Shown here: positions 24,027 through 34,750 of the stretch, one piece after another
Numbering within the stretch: position 1 is the stretch's first letter
Layout: every line of letters begins with the position of its first letter
Source of the DNA: Bifidobacterium simiiventris
GTDB taxonomy: Bacteria > Actinomycetota > Actinomycetes > Actinomycetales > Bifidobacteriaceae
Assembly: GCF_019331715.1 (NCBI RefSeq)
Contig: NZ_JAHBBG010000018.1
Coordinates: 1 to 42,075 of the forward strand
Direction: 5' to 3'
Length of the DNA: 42,075 nucleotides
The notes under the pieces: generated by a model
What the model saw: the letters and a program-made list of their open reading frames with translations, nothing else
Told to the model about the DNA's origin: nothing
The model's database searches: none
Position numbers and translations under genes: made by a program

Positions 24027-26036
24027 GTGAGTCAAGGGCATCAATACGAACGAGAGGACGGCGAAAGCAGCGCCGCCGCAGTACAGCATTTCCACACGCA
24101 CTCCATCCCGCTCGACATGGAAGACATCGAGCGTGACTGGGACAAACCCATCACCGAAGCGGGCATCGCCGCCAAGGCCAGCGTCATCGTGCGCGTCGGC
24201 CTGCTCGACCTGTCGGCCGGCACCGGATCGTTCCGCGTGCGCGAGATGATGCACCGCATCGCCTACCCGCTCGGCGTGCACGTTCGCGCCGACGTCAACC
24301 TCACCGACATCGAGGCCGCCTGCACCGACGGCAAGGACCGCATCACCGAGGTCATCGACCTGCCCTCCACCGGCGTCAACACCGAACGCATCTGGCTGCT
24401 CGAACACTTCGCCGACTGGTTCAGCGTCAACCTTGGCGAGGACTCCATGTACCACAGCCGGCCCGAGGTGTCGAAAGGGCTCATGCAGCACCTCGACACC
24501 AAGGACGCCTCGCAGGTGTCGGCCGAACTGGCCAAGCAGCTGCGCGAGGAGGAGAAGCACGACAAGGGCGCGGGCGCCGGAGCTGAGGACGGAAGCGACG
24601 CCAAGCCTGGGCAGGACGCCGTGCTTGACGCGCTCGAAGCCGCCAGCCGGCATGCGGATCCGGGCGATCCGCGCGCGCATCAGCTGCACGTGCACGAAAC
24701 CGACTGGTCGCAGTCCGCGATGACGCAGTCGCTCGCCGCGCGGGCAGCCGTCGAACGCGAGGAGGAAGCCGAGGCTGCCCAGTCCGGCAGCGAGCCCGAG
24801 GCGTACCGAATCTCCGGCGATGCGCGGCCCGACATCGGCGACGCGGATACGGTCGCCGGCGATCCGGCACCGGCCCAATCCGGCGCATCCCCCCAATCGA
24901 TCAGCGATCATGTCCGGCATCGTCCGGCCCCGCGCAGCGGATTCCTCCCCAGCGAAGCCGACGCCCGCAAGCACTCGCACAAGCCGCCGAAAGGCCAGTA
25001 TGCCGAGCACTTCGACCACGTCGGCAAGGAGCGCGTCTCAGGCCGCCCCGGCATCACCGTGCGGCAGGCCCACCAGCGGCTCGACATGATCGAACGCCGC
25101 AAGCCGCTCTACTCCCCCGCCTTTGCCGGCCTCGCCTCCGCGATCGCCTGCGCATCCTTCGTGTTCCTGCTCGGCGGCGGCCCCTACGACATGATCGGCG
25201 CGTTCGTCGGCGCCGGACTCGGTCACTGGCTGCGCCGCGTGCTGTTCAAGCGTCATCTCAACCAGTTCTTCGTCACGTTCGTGTGCGTGGCGGTCGCGGC
25301 GCTCGCGTGTACGGGCACGCTGCGTCTGATCGGCCTGTTCGATCCGGTCGCGCTGCAGCACGATACCGCGTACATCGGCGCGATGCTGTTCGTCATCCCC
25401 GGATTCCCGCTCATCACGGGCGGGCTTGACATGGCGAAGATCGACTTCCCGTCCGGCGTGCAGCGCGTGACCTACGTGCTGTGCATCATCCTCATGGCCA
25501 CGCTCGCCGGGTGGATGGTTGCCACGATCGTGCACCTCAACCCGCAGGGCTTCGAGCCGCTCGGGCTGAACCCGTGGGTCAATATGCTGCTGCGCGCGGT
25601 GTTCGCGTTCCTTGGTGTGTGGGGCTTCTCCGTGATGTTCAATTCCCCGCAGCGCATGTGCCTGACGGCCGCGGTGATCGGCATGATCACCGACACGTTG
25701 CGTCTCGAGATCGTGGACATGGGCGTGCCGGCCGAGGCGGGCGCGTTCATCGGCGCGTTCCTGGCCGGCATTCTGGCCACCGTGTGGCGCTCGTCGGTGC
25801 GCAAGGGGTGGCTGCCGCCGCACCTCGGCTACCCGCGCATCTGCCTGACCGTGCCGTCGATCGTCATCATGGTGCCGGGCATGTATATGTACCGCGCGAT
25901 GTGGTATCTCGGCAGCTTCGAGACGCTGAGCGCGCTCGACTGGGCGTTCCGCGCGTTCATGGTCATCATCTGCCTGCCGATCGGTCTGGCGATGGCCCGC
26001 GTCATCACCGACAAGTCCTGGCGCTACGACATCTGA
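24027..26036 (+). CDS. ThrE-family threonine/serine exporter
   Basis: This 669-residue membrane protein fits the ThrE (DUF1212) family, which exports threonine and serine. The N-terminal domain (about 40-140; ASVIVRVGLLDLSAGTGSFRVREMM) is followed by a long polar linker (about 145-340) rich in Asp, Glu, Ala and Ser. A membrane domain of about ten spans starts near residue 358 (LYSPAFAGLASAIACASFVFLLGGG) and continues through the ThrE_2 part (PGFPLITGGLDMAKIDF, GMYMYRAMWYL). The linker is much longer than the usual short connection. The start is GTG at 24027 with no clear ribosome site, so a leaderless transcript or a start at the ATG at 24117 is possible. A strong terminator follows. Confidence 0.85.
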   Translation: MSQGHQYEREDGESSAAAVQHFHTHSIPLDMEDIERDWDKPITEAGIAAKASVIVRVGLLDLSAGTGSFRVREMMHRIAYPLGVHVRADVNLTDIEAACTDGKDRITEVIDLPSTGVNTERIWLLEHFADWFSVNLGEDSMYHSRPEVSKGLMQHLDTKDASQVSAELAKQLREEEKHDKGAGAGAEDGSDAKPGQDAVLDALEAASRHADPGDPRAHQLHVHETDWSQSAMTQSLAARAAVEREEEAEAAQSGSEPEAYRISGDARPDIGDADTVAGDPAPAQSGASPQSISDHVRHRPAPRSGFLPSEADARKHSHKPPKGQYAEHFDHVGKERVSGRPGITVRQAHQRLDMIERRKPLYSPAFAGLASAIACASFVFLLGGGPYDMIGAFVGAGLGHWLRRVLFKRHLNQFFVTFVCVAVAALACTGTLRLIGLFDPVALQHDTAYIGAMLFVIPGFPLITGGLDMAKIDFPSGVQRVTYVLCIILMATLAGWMVATIVHLNPQGFEPLGLNPWVNMLLRAVFAFLGVWGFSVMFNSPQRMCLTAAVIGMITDTLRLEIVDMGVPAEAGAFIGAFLAGILATVWRSSVRKGWLPPHLGYPRICLTVPSIVIMVPGMYMYRAMWYLGSFETLSALDWAFRAFMVIICLPIGLAMARVITDKSWRYDI

Positions 26037-26061
26037 TCTGGGGAGCCGGCGCGAATTCGTA

Positions 26062-26108
26062 TGCCCGGGGCTGGCGCAATGCGTTGGCTCCGGGCATCGT
26101 GTTTTTTC
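26062..26108 (+). terminator. Terminator of the ThrE-family gene
   Basis: Bases 26062-26079 pair with 26081-26098 through an imperfect 18-position stem with perfect ATGCCCGG/CCGGGCAT ends, followed by TGTTTTTT at 26101-26108. Confidence 0.85.
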
Positions 26109-26433
26109 GGTCATGCGAGGGCGCGGTGTGACGATTGAGAGGCTGGTTCTTGGGTTTGCCGAGACGGCTTGGCCTCTTGATCGTCAAACCGCTTCAGAAT
26201 CTGCCCTGACGGGTGTGGATTCGCATGTAGGCCCGATGCCGCCGGCTCACAGCGTGAGACGTTGAACGGATAATACGGGCTTCGTGTCCACCCTCTCAGC
26301 GACCGTCGAATACACGAAGCAAAAAGGGAGCAGGGACGACGCGATCGATTCCCATTTCTCCCGATTCGCCATGTAATCCAACGCCGATCACGGCGACGCG
26401 AGCAACCGCGAAACCCGAGAGAACCGAGAACAT
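26109..26433 (+). promoter_or_regulatory. putP upstream region with leader hairpin
   Basis: This 325-base stretch has no gene. GATAAT at 26269-26274 is a possible -10 element without a good -35. Just after it, GCTTCGTGT (26279-26287) pairs with ACACGAAGC (26312-26320) around a 24-nt loop and is followed by AAAAAGGGAG. The transcript would have a leader of about 150 bases. I see no known riboswitch. Confidence 0.35.
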
Positions 26434-28044
26434 ATGGGACTGAACGATTTTTGGATCCTGCTCGCCATGGGCATTTATTTCGCCGCGATGCTGTCCGTCG
26501 GATTCGTGTTCTCCAAACGTTCCAACTCGTCGTCGCAAGAATATTTCGCGGGCGGCCGCGGCGTCGGCCCGTGGCTCACCGCCCTGTCCGCTGAAGCGTC
26601 CGATATGTCGGGCTGGCTGCTCATGGGTCTGCCCGGCCTCGCCTACTTCACCGGCGCGGCCGACCCGATGTGGACTGCGATCGGCCTCGCCGTCGGCACA
26701 TACCTCAACTGGAAGCTCGTCGCCCGCCGTCTGCGCCGCTATTCGGTGGTCGCCGGCGACGCGATCACCATCCCCGATTTCTTCTCCAAGCGCTATCACG
26801 ATCGCGAAAACATCCTCTCCACCATCGCCGCGTTCATTATCCTCGTGTTCTTCTGCGTATATGTGGGCAGCTGCTTCGTCACGGTCGGCAAGCTGTTCGC
26901 CACGCTGTTCGGCTTCGACTATCACCTCATGATGGTGCTCGGCGCGATGGTCGTGTTCGTGTACACCGTCGTGGGCGGCTACCTGTCGGTGGTGGTGACC
27001 GACTTCATCCAAGGCATGCTCATGTTCTTCGCTCTGGCCGTGGTGTTCATCGGATCGGTCGTATCGGCGGGCGGCATCGGCAATACGGTCGCGTTCCTGC
27101 GTGCCATTCCGGGCTTCCTGTCGGGCACCGAAGTCGCGGTGCCGACGCTCAACGACCTCGGCCAGCAGATCATCCGCGACGGTCAGGCCGTGTTCTCCTC
27201 GCCGCGCGACTACGGCATCATCACCATCGTGTCGATGATGGCGTGGGGCTTGGGCTATTTCGGCATGCCGCAGGTGCTGGTGCGGTTCCTGTCGATCCGC
27301 AGCGTGGAGGAGATCCGCAAGTCGCGCATCATTGCGACCTCGTGGTGCGTGCTGTCGCTGGCGTGCGGCGTGTGCATCGGCCTGGTGGGCCGCGCGATGA
27401 TGCCGACCGAGTTCGCGACTCAGGCGGCGGCCGAGAACGTGTTCATCGTGATCGCGCAAACGCTGCTGCCGAGTTTCCTGTGCGGCGTGGTGGTGTCGGG
27501 CATTTTCGCCGCGTCGATGAGTTCGTCGTCGTCCTACATGATCATCGGCGCGTCCGCGATGGCGGAGAACCTGTTCCGCGGCGTGATGCATCGTCGCGCG
27601 ACTGATCGTCAGGTGATGATGGTGGCGCGCGCCACGCTCGTGCTCATGTTCGTGTTCGGAGTGATCGTGGCTTACGACCAGAATTCCTCGATTTTCCAAG
27701 TCGTGTCGTACGCGTGGGCTGGCCTTGGGGCGTCGTTCGGACCGCTCATGCTGTGCTCTCTATACTGGCGGCGCACCAACCGCCCGGGTGCGATCGCGGG
27801 CATGCTCGTCGGCACGGCCGCCGTGCTGGTGTGGCACGAGTTCGTCAAGCCGCTCGGCGGCATATTCGCGATCTACGAGCTGCTGCCCGCGTTCCTGCTG
27901 TCGTTGGCCGCGATCGTGGTGGTGTCGCTCGTCACCGCCGCGCCGAGCGACGAGGTGCTCTACGAGTTCGACCACTACCTCGACCCGATCGGCACGATGG
28001 ACGAGGACGGCCTCATCACTGCGGAGGTGGTGGACGAGCGCTGA
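26434..28044 (+). CDS. putP: Sodium/proline symporter (SSS family)
   Basis: This 536-residue protein belongs to the sodium:solute symporter family and resembles PutP throughout: a short hydrophobic N-terminus (IYFAAMLSVGFVFSKRSNSS), EYFAGGRGVGPWLTALSAEASDMSGWLLMGLPG containing the sodium-binding region, ITIPDFFSKRY, VYTVVGGYLSVVVTDFIQG, WGLGYFGMPQVLVRFLSIRS and ASMSSSSSYMIIGASAM. About 13 membrane spans can be counted. It would take up proline with sodium for nutrition or osmotic balance. The start has only a weak purine stretch upstream. A structured leader precedes it and two terminators follow. Substrate assignment rests on family similarity. Confidence 0.92.
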   Translation: MGLNDFWILLAMGIYFAAMLSVGFVFSKRSNSSSQEYFAGGRGVGPWLTALSAEASDMSGWLLMGLPGLAYFTGAADPMWTAIGLAVGTYLNWKLVARRLRRYSVVAGDAITIPDFFSKRYHDRENILSTIAAFIILVFFCVYVGSCFVTVGKLFATLFGFDYHLMMVLGAMVVFVYTVVGGYLSVVVTDFIQGMLMFFALAVVFIGSVVSAGGIGNTVAFLRAIPGFLSGTEVAVPTLNDLGQQIIRDGQAVFSSPRDYGIITIVSMMAWGLGYFGMPQVLVRFLSIRSVEEIRKSRIIATSWCVLSLACGVCIGLVGRAMMPTEFATQAAAENVFIVIAQTLLPSFLCGVVVSGIFAASMSSSSSYMIIGASAMAENLFRGVMHRRATDRQVMMVARATLVLMFVFGVIVAYDQNSSIFQVVSYAWAGLGASFGPLMLCSLYWRRTNRPGAIAGMLVGTAAVLVWHEFVKPLGGIFAIYELLPAFLLSLAAIVVVSLVTAAPSDEVLYEFDHYLDPIGTMDEDGLITAEVVDER

Positions 28045-28176
28045 GCTCCTCGGGGCGGTCCTCTCTTTTCGCCCGCCTCGTCTCTCCTTCCCCGGCCTGC
28101 GTTCTAGACGAAAACGGACGCTACGCGCCTTCCCGGAGGGCGTTTGTTCCCAGTAAACCCGGTTTCTTGCAGAAAG

Positions 28177-28208
28177 CGGACGCCCAATGGGTCGCCGGCG
28201 TCCGTTTT
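28177..28208 (+). terminator. Terminator 1 of putP
   Basis: CGGACGCC (28177-28184) pairs with GGCGTCCG (28197-28204), followed by TTTT. Confidence 0.65.
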
Positions 28209-28236
28209 CCACCAGGATCCGCTGCCATCTCATGAA

Positions 28237-28270
28237 AAACGCCCTCTGGCCGAATCGTCAGAGGGCGTTT
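28237..28270. terminator. Bidirectional terminator between putP and trpS
   Basis: AAACGCCCTCTG (28237-28248) pairs perfectly with 28259-28270. T-rich sequence follows the stem on both strands, so it can end both convergent transcripts. Confidence 0.8.
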
Positions 28271-28348
28271 GCGTTTAATATGGCGCATATCCTGGCGAAA
28301 AACAGACGCCAGAACATCAGCCGTCGGATCGGGGCGGATCCGAAATGC

Positions 28349-29449
28349 TCAGTACTTCATGCCCATGGCCTCGCGCACCTGCTCGAGGGTCTCCTCGGCG
28401 ATGGCGTTCGCGCGCTTGTTGCCGTCGTGCAGCACGTCGCGCACGTAGTCCATGTCCTTCGCCAGCTCGGCGCGGCGCTCGCGGTGCGGCGCGAGGAACG
28501 CGTTCACGGATTCGATCACATACGCCTTGAGCGCGCCGGCGCCCGCCTCGCCGATCTCTTCGGCGATCTCCTTCGGGTCGCGTCCGGTCACGAGACCTGC
28601 GGTGGTCAGCAGCGCGGACACCTGCGGGCGCGCGATCGGATCGAACGTGATGCGGCGCTCGGAATCGGTCGGGCTCTTCTTGATGAGCTTCGCGGTCTCC
28701 TCCGCGGTCGCGCCCAGCATGATCGAGTTGCCGTACGACTTGCTCATCTTGCGCCCGTCAAGGCCCGGGATCTCCGGCGCCTCCGACAGGATCGCGGCCG
28801 GCTCCGGGAACACCGGGTGCTTCTTCGCGTAGCGCTCGTTGAAGCGGCGCGCGATGGTGCGCGTGATCTCCACGTGCGGCAGGTTGTCCTTGCCGATCGG
28901 CACGACGTTCGCCTTGCAGAACAGGATGTCGCACGCCTGATGCACCGGGTAGGTCAGCAGCAGGCCGGTCAGCGCGTGGCCCGACGCCTCCATCTCGGAC
29001 TTGACGGTCGGGTTGCGGTGCAGTTCGGCCTCGGTGACGAGCGAGAGGAACGGCAGCATGAGCTGGTTCTCGGCCGGCACGGCGGAGTGCGTGAAGATCA
29101 TGGTCTTCTTCGGGTCGATGCCCGCGGCCATGTAGTCGAGCACGAGGTTGAGGACGTTGTCCTGGATGTGCTCGGTGGTGTCGCGGTCGGTGATGACCTG
29201 GTAGTCCGCGATGATGATGTTCGTGTTCACGCCGCGCTCCTGCATGGCGACGCGTTCGCGGATGGAACCGAAGTAGTGTCCGAGATGCAGACGGCCGGTC
29301 GGGCGGTCGCCGGTGAGCATGGTGAACTTGCCCGGGTTGGCTTCGAGCTTGGCGAGCGTTTCGTCCGAGCGCTTCTTCGCCGCGAGGAAGCTCGCGCTCA
29401 TTTCGTTGCCGGCAGCGGTCAACTGCTGTTCCTGGGTTTCGTCCGTCAT
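28349..29449 (-). CDS. trpS: Tryptophanyl-tRNA synthetase
   Basis: This class I aminoacyl-tRNA synthetase charges tRNA-Trp. The 366-residue product shows the HIGH-type motif TGRLHLGHY (His55-His58), the tryptophan-pocket stretch LLTYPVHQACDILF, GKDNLPHVEITR and the KMSKS loop at 234-238 (DGRKMSKSYGN). The first three features are standard for bacterial TrpRS. I chose the start MTDETQEQ at 29449; an in-frame ATG 10 codons upstream is possible, but GGGGA just before 29449 is the better ribosome site. It is convergent with putP and divergent from the DUF3073 gene. Confidence 0.96.
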   Translation of the reverse strand: MTDETQEQQLTAAGNEMSASFLAAKKRSDETLAKLEANPGKFTMLTGDRPTGRLHLGHYFGSIRERVAMQERGVNTNIIIADYQVITDRDTTEHIQDNVLNLVLDYMAAGIDPKKTMIFTHSAVPAENQLMLPFLSLVTEAELHRNPTVKSEMEASGHALTGLLLTYPVHQACDILFCKANVVPIGKDNLPHVEITRTIARRFNERYAKKHPVFPEPAAILSEAPEIPGLDGRKMSKSYGNSIMLGATAEETAKLIKKSPTDSERRITFDPIARPQVSALLTTAGLVTGRDPKEIAEEIGEAGAGALKAYVIESVNAFLAPHRERRAELAKDMDYVRDVLHDGNKRANAIAEETLEQVREAMGMKY

Positions 29450-29590
29450 TATTCCCCGCCTTTGCGCGTGTGAAAACACCTGAAAATATCGCTTTTATCG
29501 TAAAAGTCCGAGCCGACAAGCCCAACCGTGCAAACAAGTGGTACTCTCTTATGTGATGATTCAACACGTACAGTAATTTCAGGGGGTCAC

Positions 29591-29977
29591 ATGGGCCGCG
29601 GACGTCAGAAAGCCAAGCAGCAGAAAATTGCCCGAAAGCTCAAGTATTTGACCACTGATACTGATTACGACGAGCTCGCCAAGGAGCTGAGCGAACAGGA
29701 GCCGGGAGTCGGTTCTCCGGATCCGTTCGCCGATATCGAAGCCCAGTATGCCCACCATGCGGACGCTGATTCGGACGATTCCGTCGAGTCGTCGGCAACG
29801 TCCGGCGCCGCGGTCGACGACGATCTCGACGAGTACGCGAAGTGGGCCGCCGAGGCCGCCGCGAAGGCGACCAGCGGCGAGTTCCCGGCCGCAAAGGCCA
29901 AGCCGGCCGCCATGCCGAAGCCGCACAAGCCGATTCCCATGCCGGTGCCGAGCGCGCTCAAGCCCAAGAAGGACTGA
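29591..29977 (+). CDS. DUF3073 family protein
   Basis: This small 128-residue protein begins with MGRGRQKAKQQKIARKLKY, the basic N-terminus that defines the actinobacterial DUF3073 family, followed by DYDELAKELS. The rest is low-complexity and probably disordered, rich in Asp, Ser, Ala, Pro and Lys, with a Lys/Pro-rich end. The start was set at 29591 by the GGGGGT just upstream; the frame is open 21 codons further without a site. The family function is unknown; the basic head might bind nucleic acid. It stands alone with a strong terminator behind it. Confidence 0.88.
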   Translation: MGRGRQKAKQQKIARKLKYLTTDTDYDELAKELSEQEPGVGSPDPFADIEAQYAHHADADSDDSVESSATSGAAVDDDLDEYAKWAAEAAAKATSGEFPAAKAKPAAMPKPHKPIPMPVPSALKPKKD

Positions 29978-30001
29978 GCGGCCAATACGCCTGTTGCTGC
30001 G

Positions 30002-30052
30002 TGGCGGATGACGCTCACCGATGATCCGTCGGTGAGCGTCATCCGCCATTTT
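30002..30052 (+). terminator. 20-bp perfect terminator after the DUF3073 gene
   Basis: Bases 30002-30021 pair perfectly with 30029-30048, followed by TTTT. Confidence 0.9.
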
Positions 30053-30091
30053 GATTATTCGGCGGCGTTTTTTTCTCTTGCTTGCGGCCTG

Positions 30092-30111
30092 TCGGTGAGC
30101 GTTTTCCGCCA
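30092..30111. repeat. Extra copy of one terminator arm
   Basis: This 20-mer matches the right arm of the preceding terminator (30029-30048) at 18 of 20 positions, 63 bases downstream. It has no partner of its own and could compete for pairing with the left arm. Confidence 0.5.
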
Positions 30112-30182
30112 GTGGTCGCAGATGCTCGCAGGATCCTGCGGACGGGATGATCGGCACTGCCGACCGTGGGTGCGCGGCCGTC

Positions 30183-30722
30183 TTATAGCGGCAGCAGATC
30201 GCTCAGATCGTCGCGCTCGCCCACTGCGGTGATATGGCCGGCGTCGCGCTCCTCGTCCCACGTGGTGATGCCGGCGGCGAGGCGCAGCCAGACATCCGGA
30301 TCGAGTTCGATCACGTCGGGCGGGGTGAGGTTGTGCGGGTCGGACGCCGGACCGTCGAGAATCTTGATCGCGCCCCACGGGGCCACGCGTACCTCCACGC
30401 CGGGGCCGGGCGCGCGGCGCTCCAGCAGGAACAGCGTGTAGCGTACGGCCATCGCCCAGATCGGTCGAGGCAGTGCCGGATTGATTTCCAGCCGTGTGGC
30501 GATCGGGATGACAAGCATCGTCTCGTCGGCGGATCGCGTTGCATGATCGGCGCTGTTCGTCGAACCATCCAACTCCCGACGTGCCGCATGATCGGTCGGC
30601 GATCCAGCCGACGGGCCGGTCGCATCGCCGACGGACTGCGCCAGCTGTTCGTGCGCGGCGTCGCGCCATCGTGCCCACGCCAGTCGCCCTTTGTCCAAGT
30701 CCTGTTCTCGAATCACAGCCAT
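30183..30722 (-). CDS. Sterol-carrier family (SCP2-like) protein
   Basis: This 179-residue cytoplasmic protein matches an actinobacterial sterol-carrier family. The N-terminus has a short helical stretch (LDKGRLAWARWRDAAHEQLAQSV), then a variable linker. The conserved part includes RYTLFLLERRAPGPGVEVRVAPWGAIKIL, LTPPDVIELDPDVWLRLAAG and a terminal GERDDLSDLLPL. Family members fold like SCP2 and may bind a lipid-like ligand, but their role in bacteria is not established. The linker (about residues 32-67) is rich in Ser, Asp and Ala. The start has only a weak AGAGG site. It runs opposite to glgP and shares a 454-base upstream region with it. Confidence 0.75.
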   Translation of the reverse strand: MAVIREQDLDKGRLAWARWRDAAHEQLAQSVGDATGPSAGSPTDHAARRELDGSTNSADHATRSADETMLVIPIATRLEINPALPRPIWAMAVRYTLFLLERRAPGPGVEVRVAPWGAIKILDGPASDPHNLTPPDVIELDPDVWLRLAAGITTWDEERDAGHITAVGERDDLSDLLPL

Positions 30723-31031
30723 GCCTCTACCCTACCCGCACTTCGCCGGACGCGCCGTGATTCCGTCGGCCGGTCGCGCGGGTCGGCTGTGCGGGTCGGC
30801 TGTATCAATCGGCCGTATCGGTCAGTTGTATCGATTGACCGTCGTCCGGCCGTCGTCCGGCTACGTTGGCGGCTCCCCCGATCGTGAGCGTGAACAGAGG
30901 TTGCCGCATACGCTGTCATTCGGTATCGTACCGGTTCGATAATGTAGCAATCGTTCGCGGTACCAACCGGTCGATCAGCCGCGTGTTGCGTGGCGTCTGG
31001 CCGGATCGGGCCATCGCGAAGCACCGCTACG

Positions 31032-31084
31032 TTGCGTGTCGCGCCCTGTGTTGTATGATTGCAACGTTGATGCAAACGATTGCA
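31032..31084 (+). promoter_or_regulatory. glgP promoter with LacI-type operator
   Basis: TTGCGT (31032-31037) and TATGAT (31054-31059) are 16 bases apart. TGCAAACGATTGCA at 31071-31084 is a near-perfect LacI-type palindrome just past the predicted start of transcription, and a third half site, TTGCAACG, lies at 31059-31066. Such motifs bind CcpA/MalR/AraQ-like regulators in this group of bacteria; which one acts here is unknown. The remaining sequence from 30723 to 31031 shows nothing I can identify. Confidence 0.6.
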
Positions 31085-31176
31085 GGACGTAATGCAGCGT
31101 TCATCTTGACGTTTATGCGCCGTCACCGCGGCGGGGCATAATGACAAGGGACAACACAACGGAAAGAGAGTCAAAT

Positions 31177-33624
<2,448 letters not shown>

Positions 33625-33654
33625 CGGAGCGTATACCGCCTTTCCTCACCACTC

Positions 33655-33925
33655 GCTGTGCTGAGCACAGCTTCGGGTTCGGACGGCGGTTTCCGCACGC
33701 GTCAGTCGACTCGCTCCTCTGGCCTGAACATGGAGTGTCCGCGGCGCTGAGCCGTATAAGGAACAGTCCAGTGGGCTGTTCCTAGGCGAAGTGAGCAGCT
33801 ATGCTGCGAAGGCTGCGTGTTACGCAGCTCCTCGGTCGACGTGCTGAGCACGCCTTCCCTCGGCGCGCCTAGAGGACACACGCATGCTCAGTCCATAGGA
33901 CTGCGTCCGCTCGCCTGATCGGCGA
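33655..33925. repeat. Chain of small palindromic hairpins
   Basis: At least eight short perfect or near-perfect hairpins lie in 271 bases: 33655-33671, 33742-33754, 33759-33783, 33795-33807, 33812-33828, 33840-33852, 33889-33903 and 33911-33925. Several share the loop TGA. CTAGGCG (33782-33788) can also pair with CGCCTAG (33866-33872), enclosing three of them. No gene is visible. Confidence 0.55.
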
Positions 33926-33940
33926 AGAGGCCTGACTGTG

Positions 33941-33994
33941 GGAGGGGTGTCTCGGATCGAACATCATTTGACGTTCGATCCGAGACACCCCTCC
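33941..33994. terminator. 22-bp perfect hairpin
   Basis: Bases 33941-33962 pair perfectly with 33973-33994 around a 10-nt loop, followed by TCTTTC. It could end the long glgP 3' region. Confidence 0.6.
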
Positions 33995-34039
33995 TCTTTC
34001 GTAATGAATGCGTGAGGATGACCGGGTTGGTCAAACCTT

Positions 34040-34161
34040 CCCAGGCTTACGGCCGTTTTCGTGGGTGTAGCCGGCCGTATGCCCGGGAGGGTGACCGGTC
34101 ATCGATGGTGGTTCCCGGGCTTACGGCCGTTTTGGGCCTTGGAACTGGCCGTATGCCCGGG
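34040..34161. repeat. Two tandem copies of a 48-nt hairpin unit
   Basis: Copy 1 (34040-34087) and copy 2 (34114-34161), 74 bases apart, each have the arms CCC(A/G)GGCTTACGGCC and GGCCGTATGCCCGGG, which pair over about 14 bp. The loops differ. The arms are better conserved than the loops, as expected if structure matters. Confidence 0.6.
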
Positions 34162-34202
34162 AGAGATTGCCGTTGTTCCGTCACGGTTTGTCCGCTAGAT
34201 CT

Positions 34203-34488
34203 ATAAGTGGGTGGATTCGGATGCGGATACTTCCGTAAGTGGACGGATCGAACACGGATACTTCCGTAAGTGGGTGAATTCGGACGCTACTGCCGCGTAA
34301 GTGGGTAGAACTGGACCCGGATCGTGCCGATATCCCATAGGTGGGTAAATACGTACCGTGTAGACCCGATTTACCGCTCTAAATAGTACTGATTTACCCA
34401 CTTTCCATTGTGGGCGTCCATATTTACCCACCTATGTGATCTGGGTGTCCGTAATCCCCCACTTATCCTGCTTCCCCATACAAGTGGG
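34203..34488. repeat. AAGTGGG repeat array with 16-bp inverted repeat
   Basis: Four degenerate units of 31-32 bases, each starting (G/A)TAAGTGG, run from 34203 to about 34327. A fifth motif at 34337 is AGGTGGGTAAAT. Three copies then follow in the opposite orientation (34397, 34427, 34458) and one more in the first (34482). CATAGGTGGGTAAATA (34336-34351) is repeated inverted and perfect at 34421-34436. No credible gene lies here. Confidence 0.7.
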
Positions 34489-34564
34489 CATCGAGACGTA
34501 CTCCCGCACCGCGGATGCTTCGGTTCTCATCGGTCATCATTGATTTTCGGGTCACGCGGGCAAC

Positions 34565-34598
34565 AAAAAACCCGTACCGCAATCGATCACGGTACGGG
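34565..34598 (-). terminator. Terminator of the small membrane protein gene
   Basis: CCCGTACCG (34571-34579) pairs with CGGTACGGG (34590-34598). On the minus strand the stem is followed by TTTTTT. Confidence 0.75.
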
Positions 34599-34681
34599 AT
34601 CATTCCATAGACTCGGCAACGGCGGCATATGTCATGCGTCGCCGTTATCGGTCAGCCGGACACAGACGAACCAATCGAAAC

Positions 34682-34720
34682 CAGCCGATCAGACCGGTCA
34701 GCCGATCAGACCGGTCAGCC
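34682..34720. repeat. 17-bp tandem repeat
   Basis: CAGCCGATCAGACCGGT occurs twice in tandem (34682-34698, 34699-34715), plus a partial third CAGCC. It lies between the terminator and the end of the small membrane protein gene. Confidence 0.7.
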
Positions 34721-34750
34721 CCGGCCATCCGCCAGCCGACGGAATCGGTA

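Noticed and set aside
23766..25019. N-terminal extension of ppc giving a 1335-residue protein
   Set aside because: The extra 418 residues overlap the ThrE-family gene on the other strand, and the ATG at 23765 has an ideal ribosome site and matches the family length.
28349..28360. Tryptophan-codon attenuator controlling trpS
   Set aside because: No Trp-rich leader frame or T-box is visible in the 141 bases upstream of the trpS start.
34201..34431. 76-residue open frame on the minus strand in the AAGTGGG array
   Set aside because: It is made by translating the repeats, has no ribosome site and shows no conserved features.
34203..34488. CRISPR array
   Set aside because: The 31-32 base units are similar along their whole length, so there are no unique spacers. 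The motif also inverts, and no cas gene is present.
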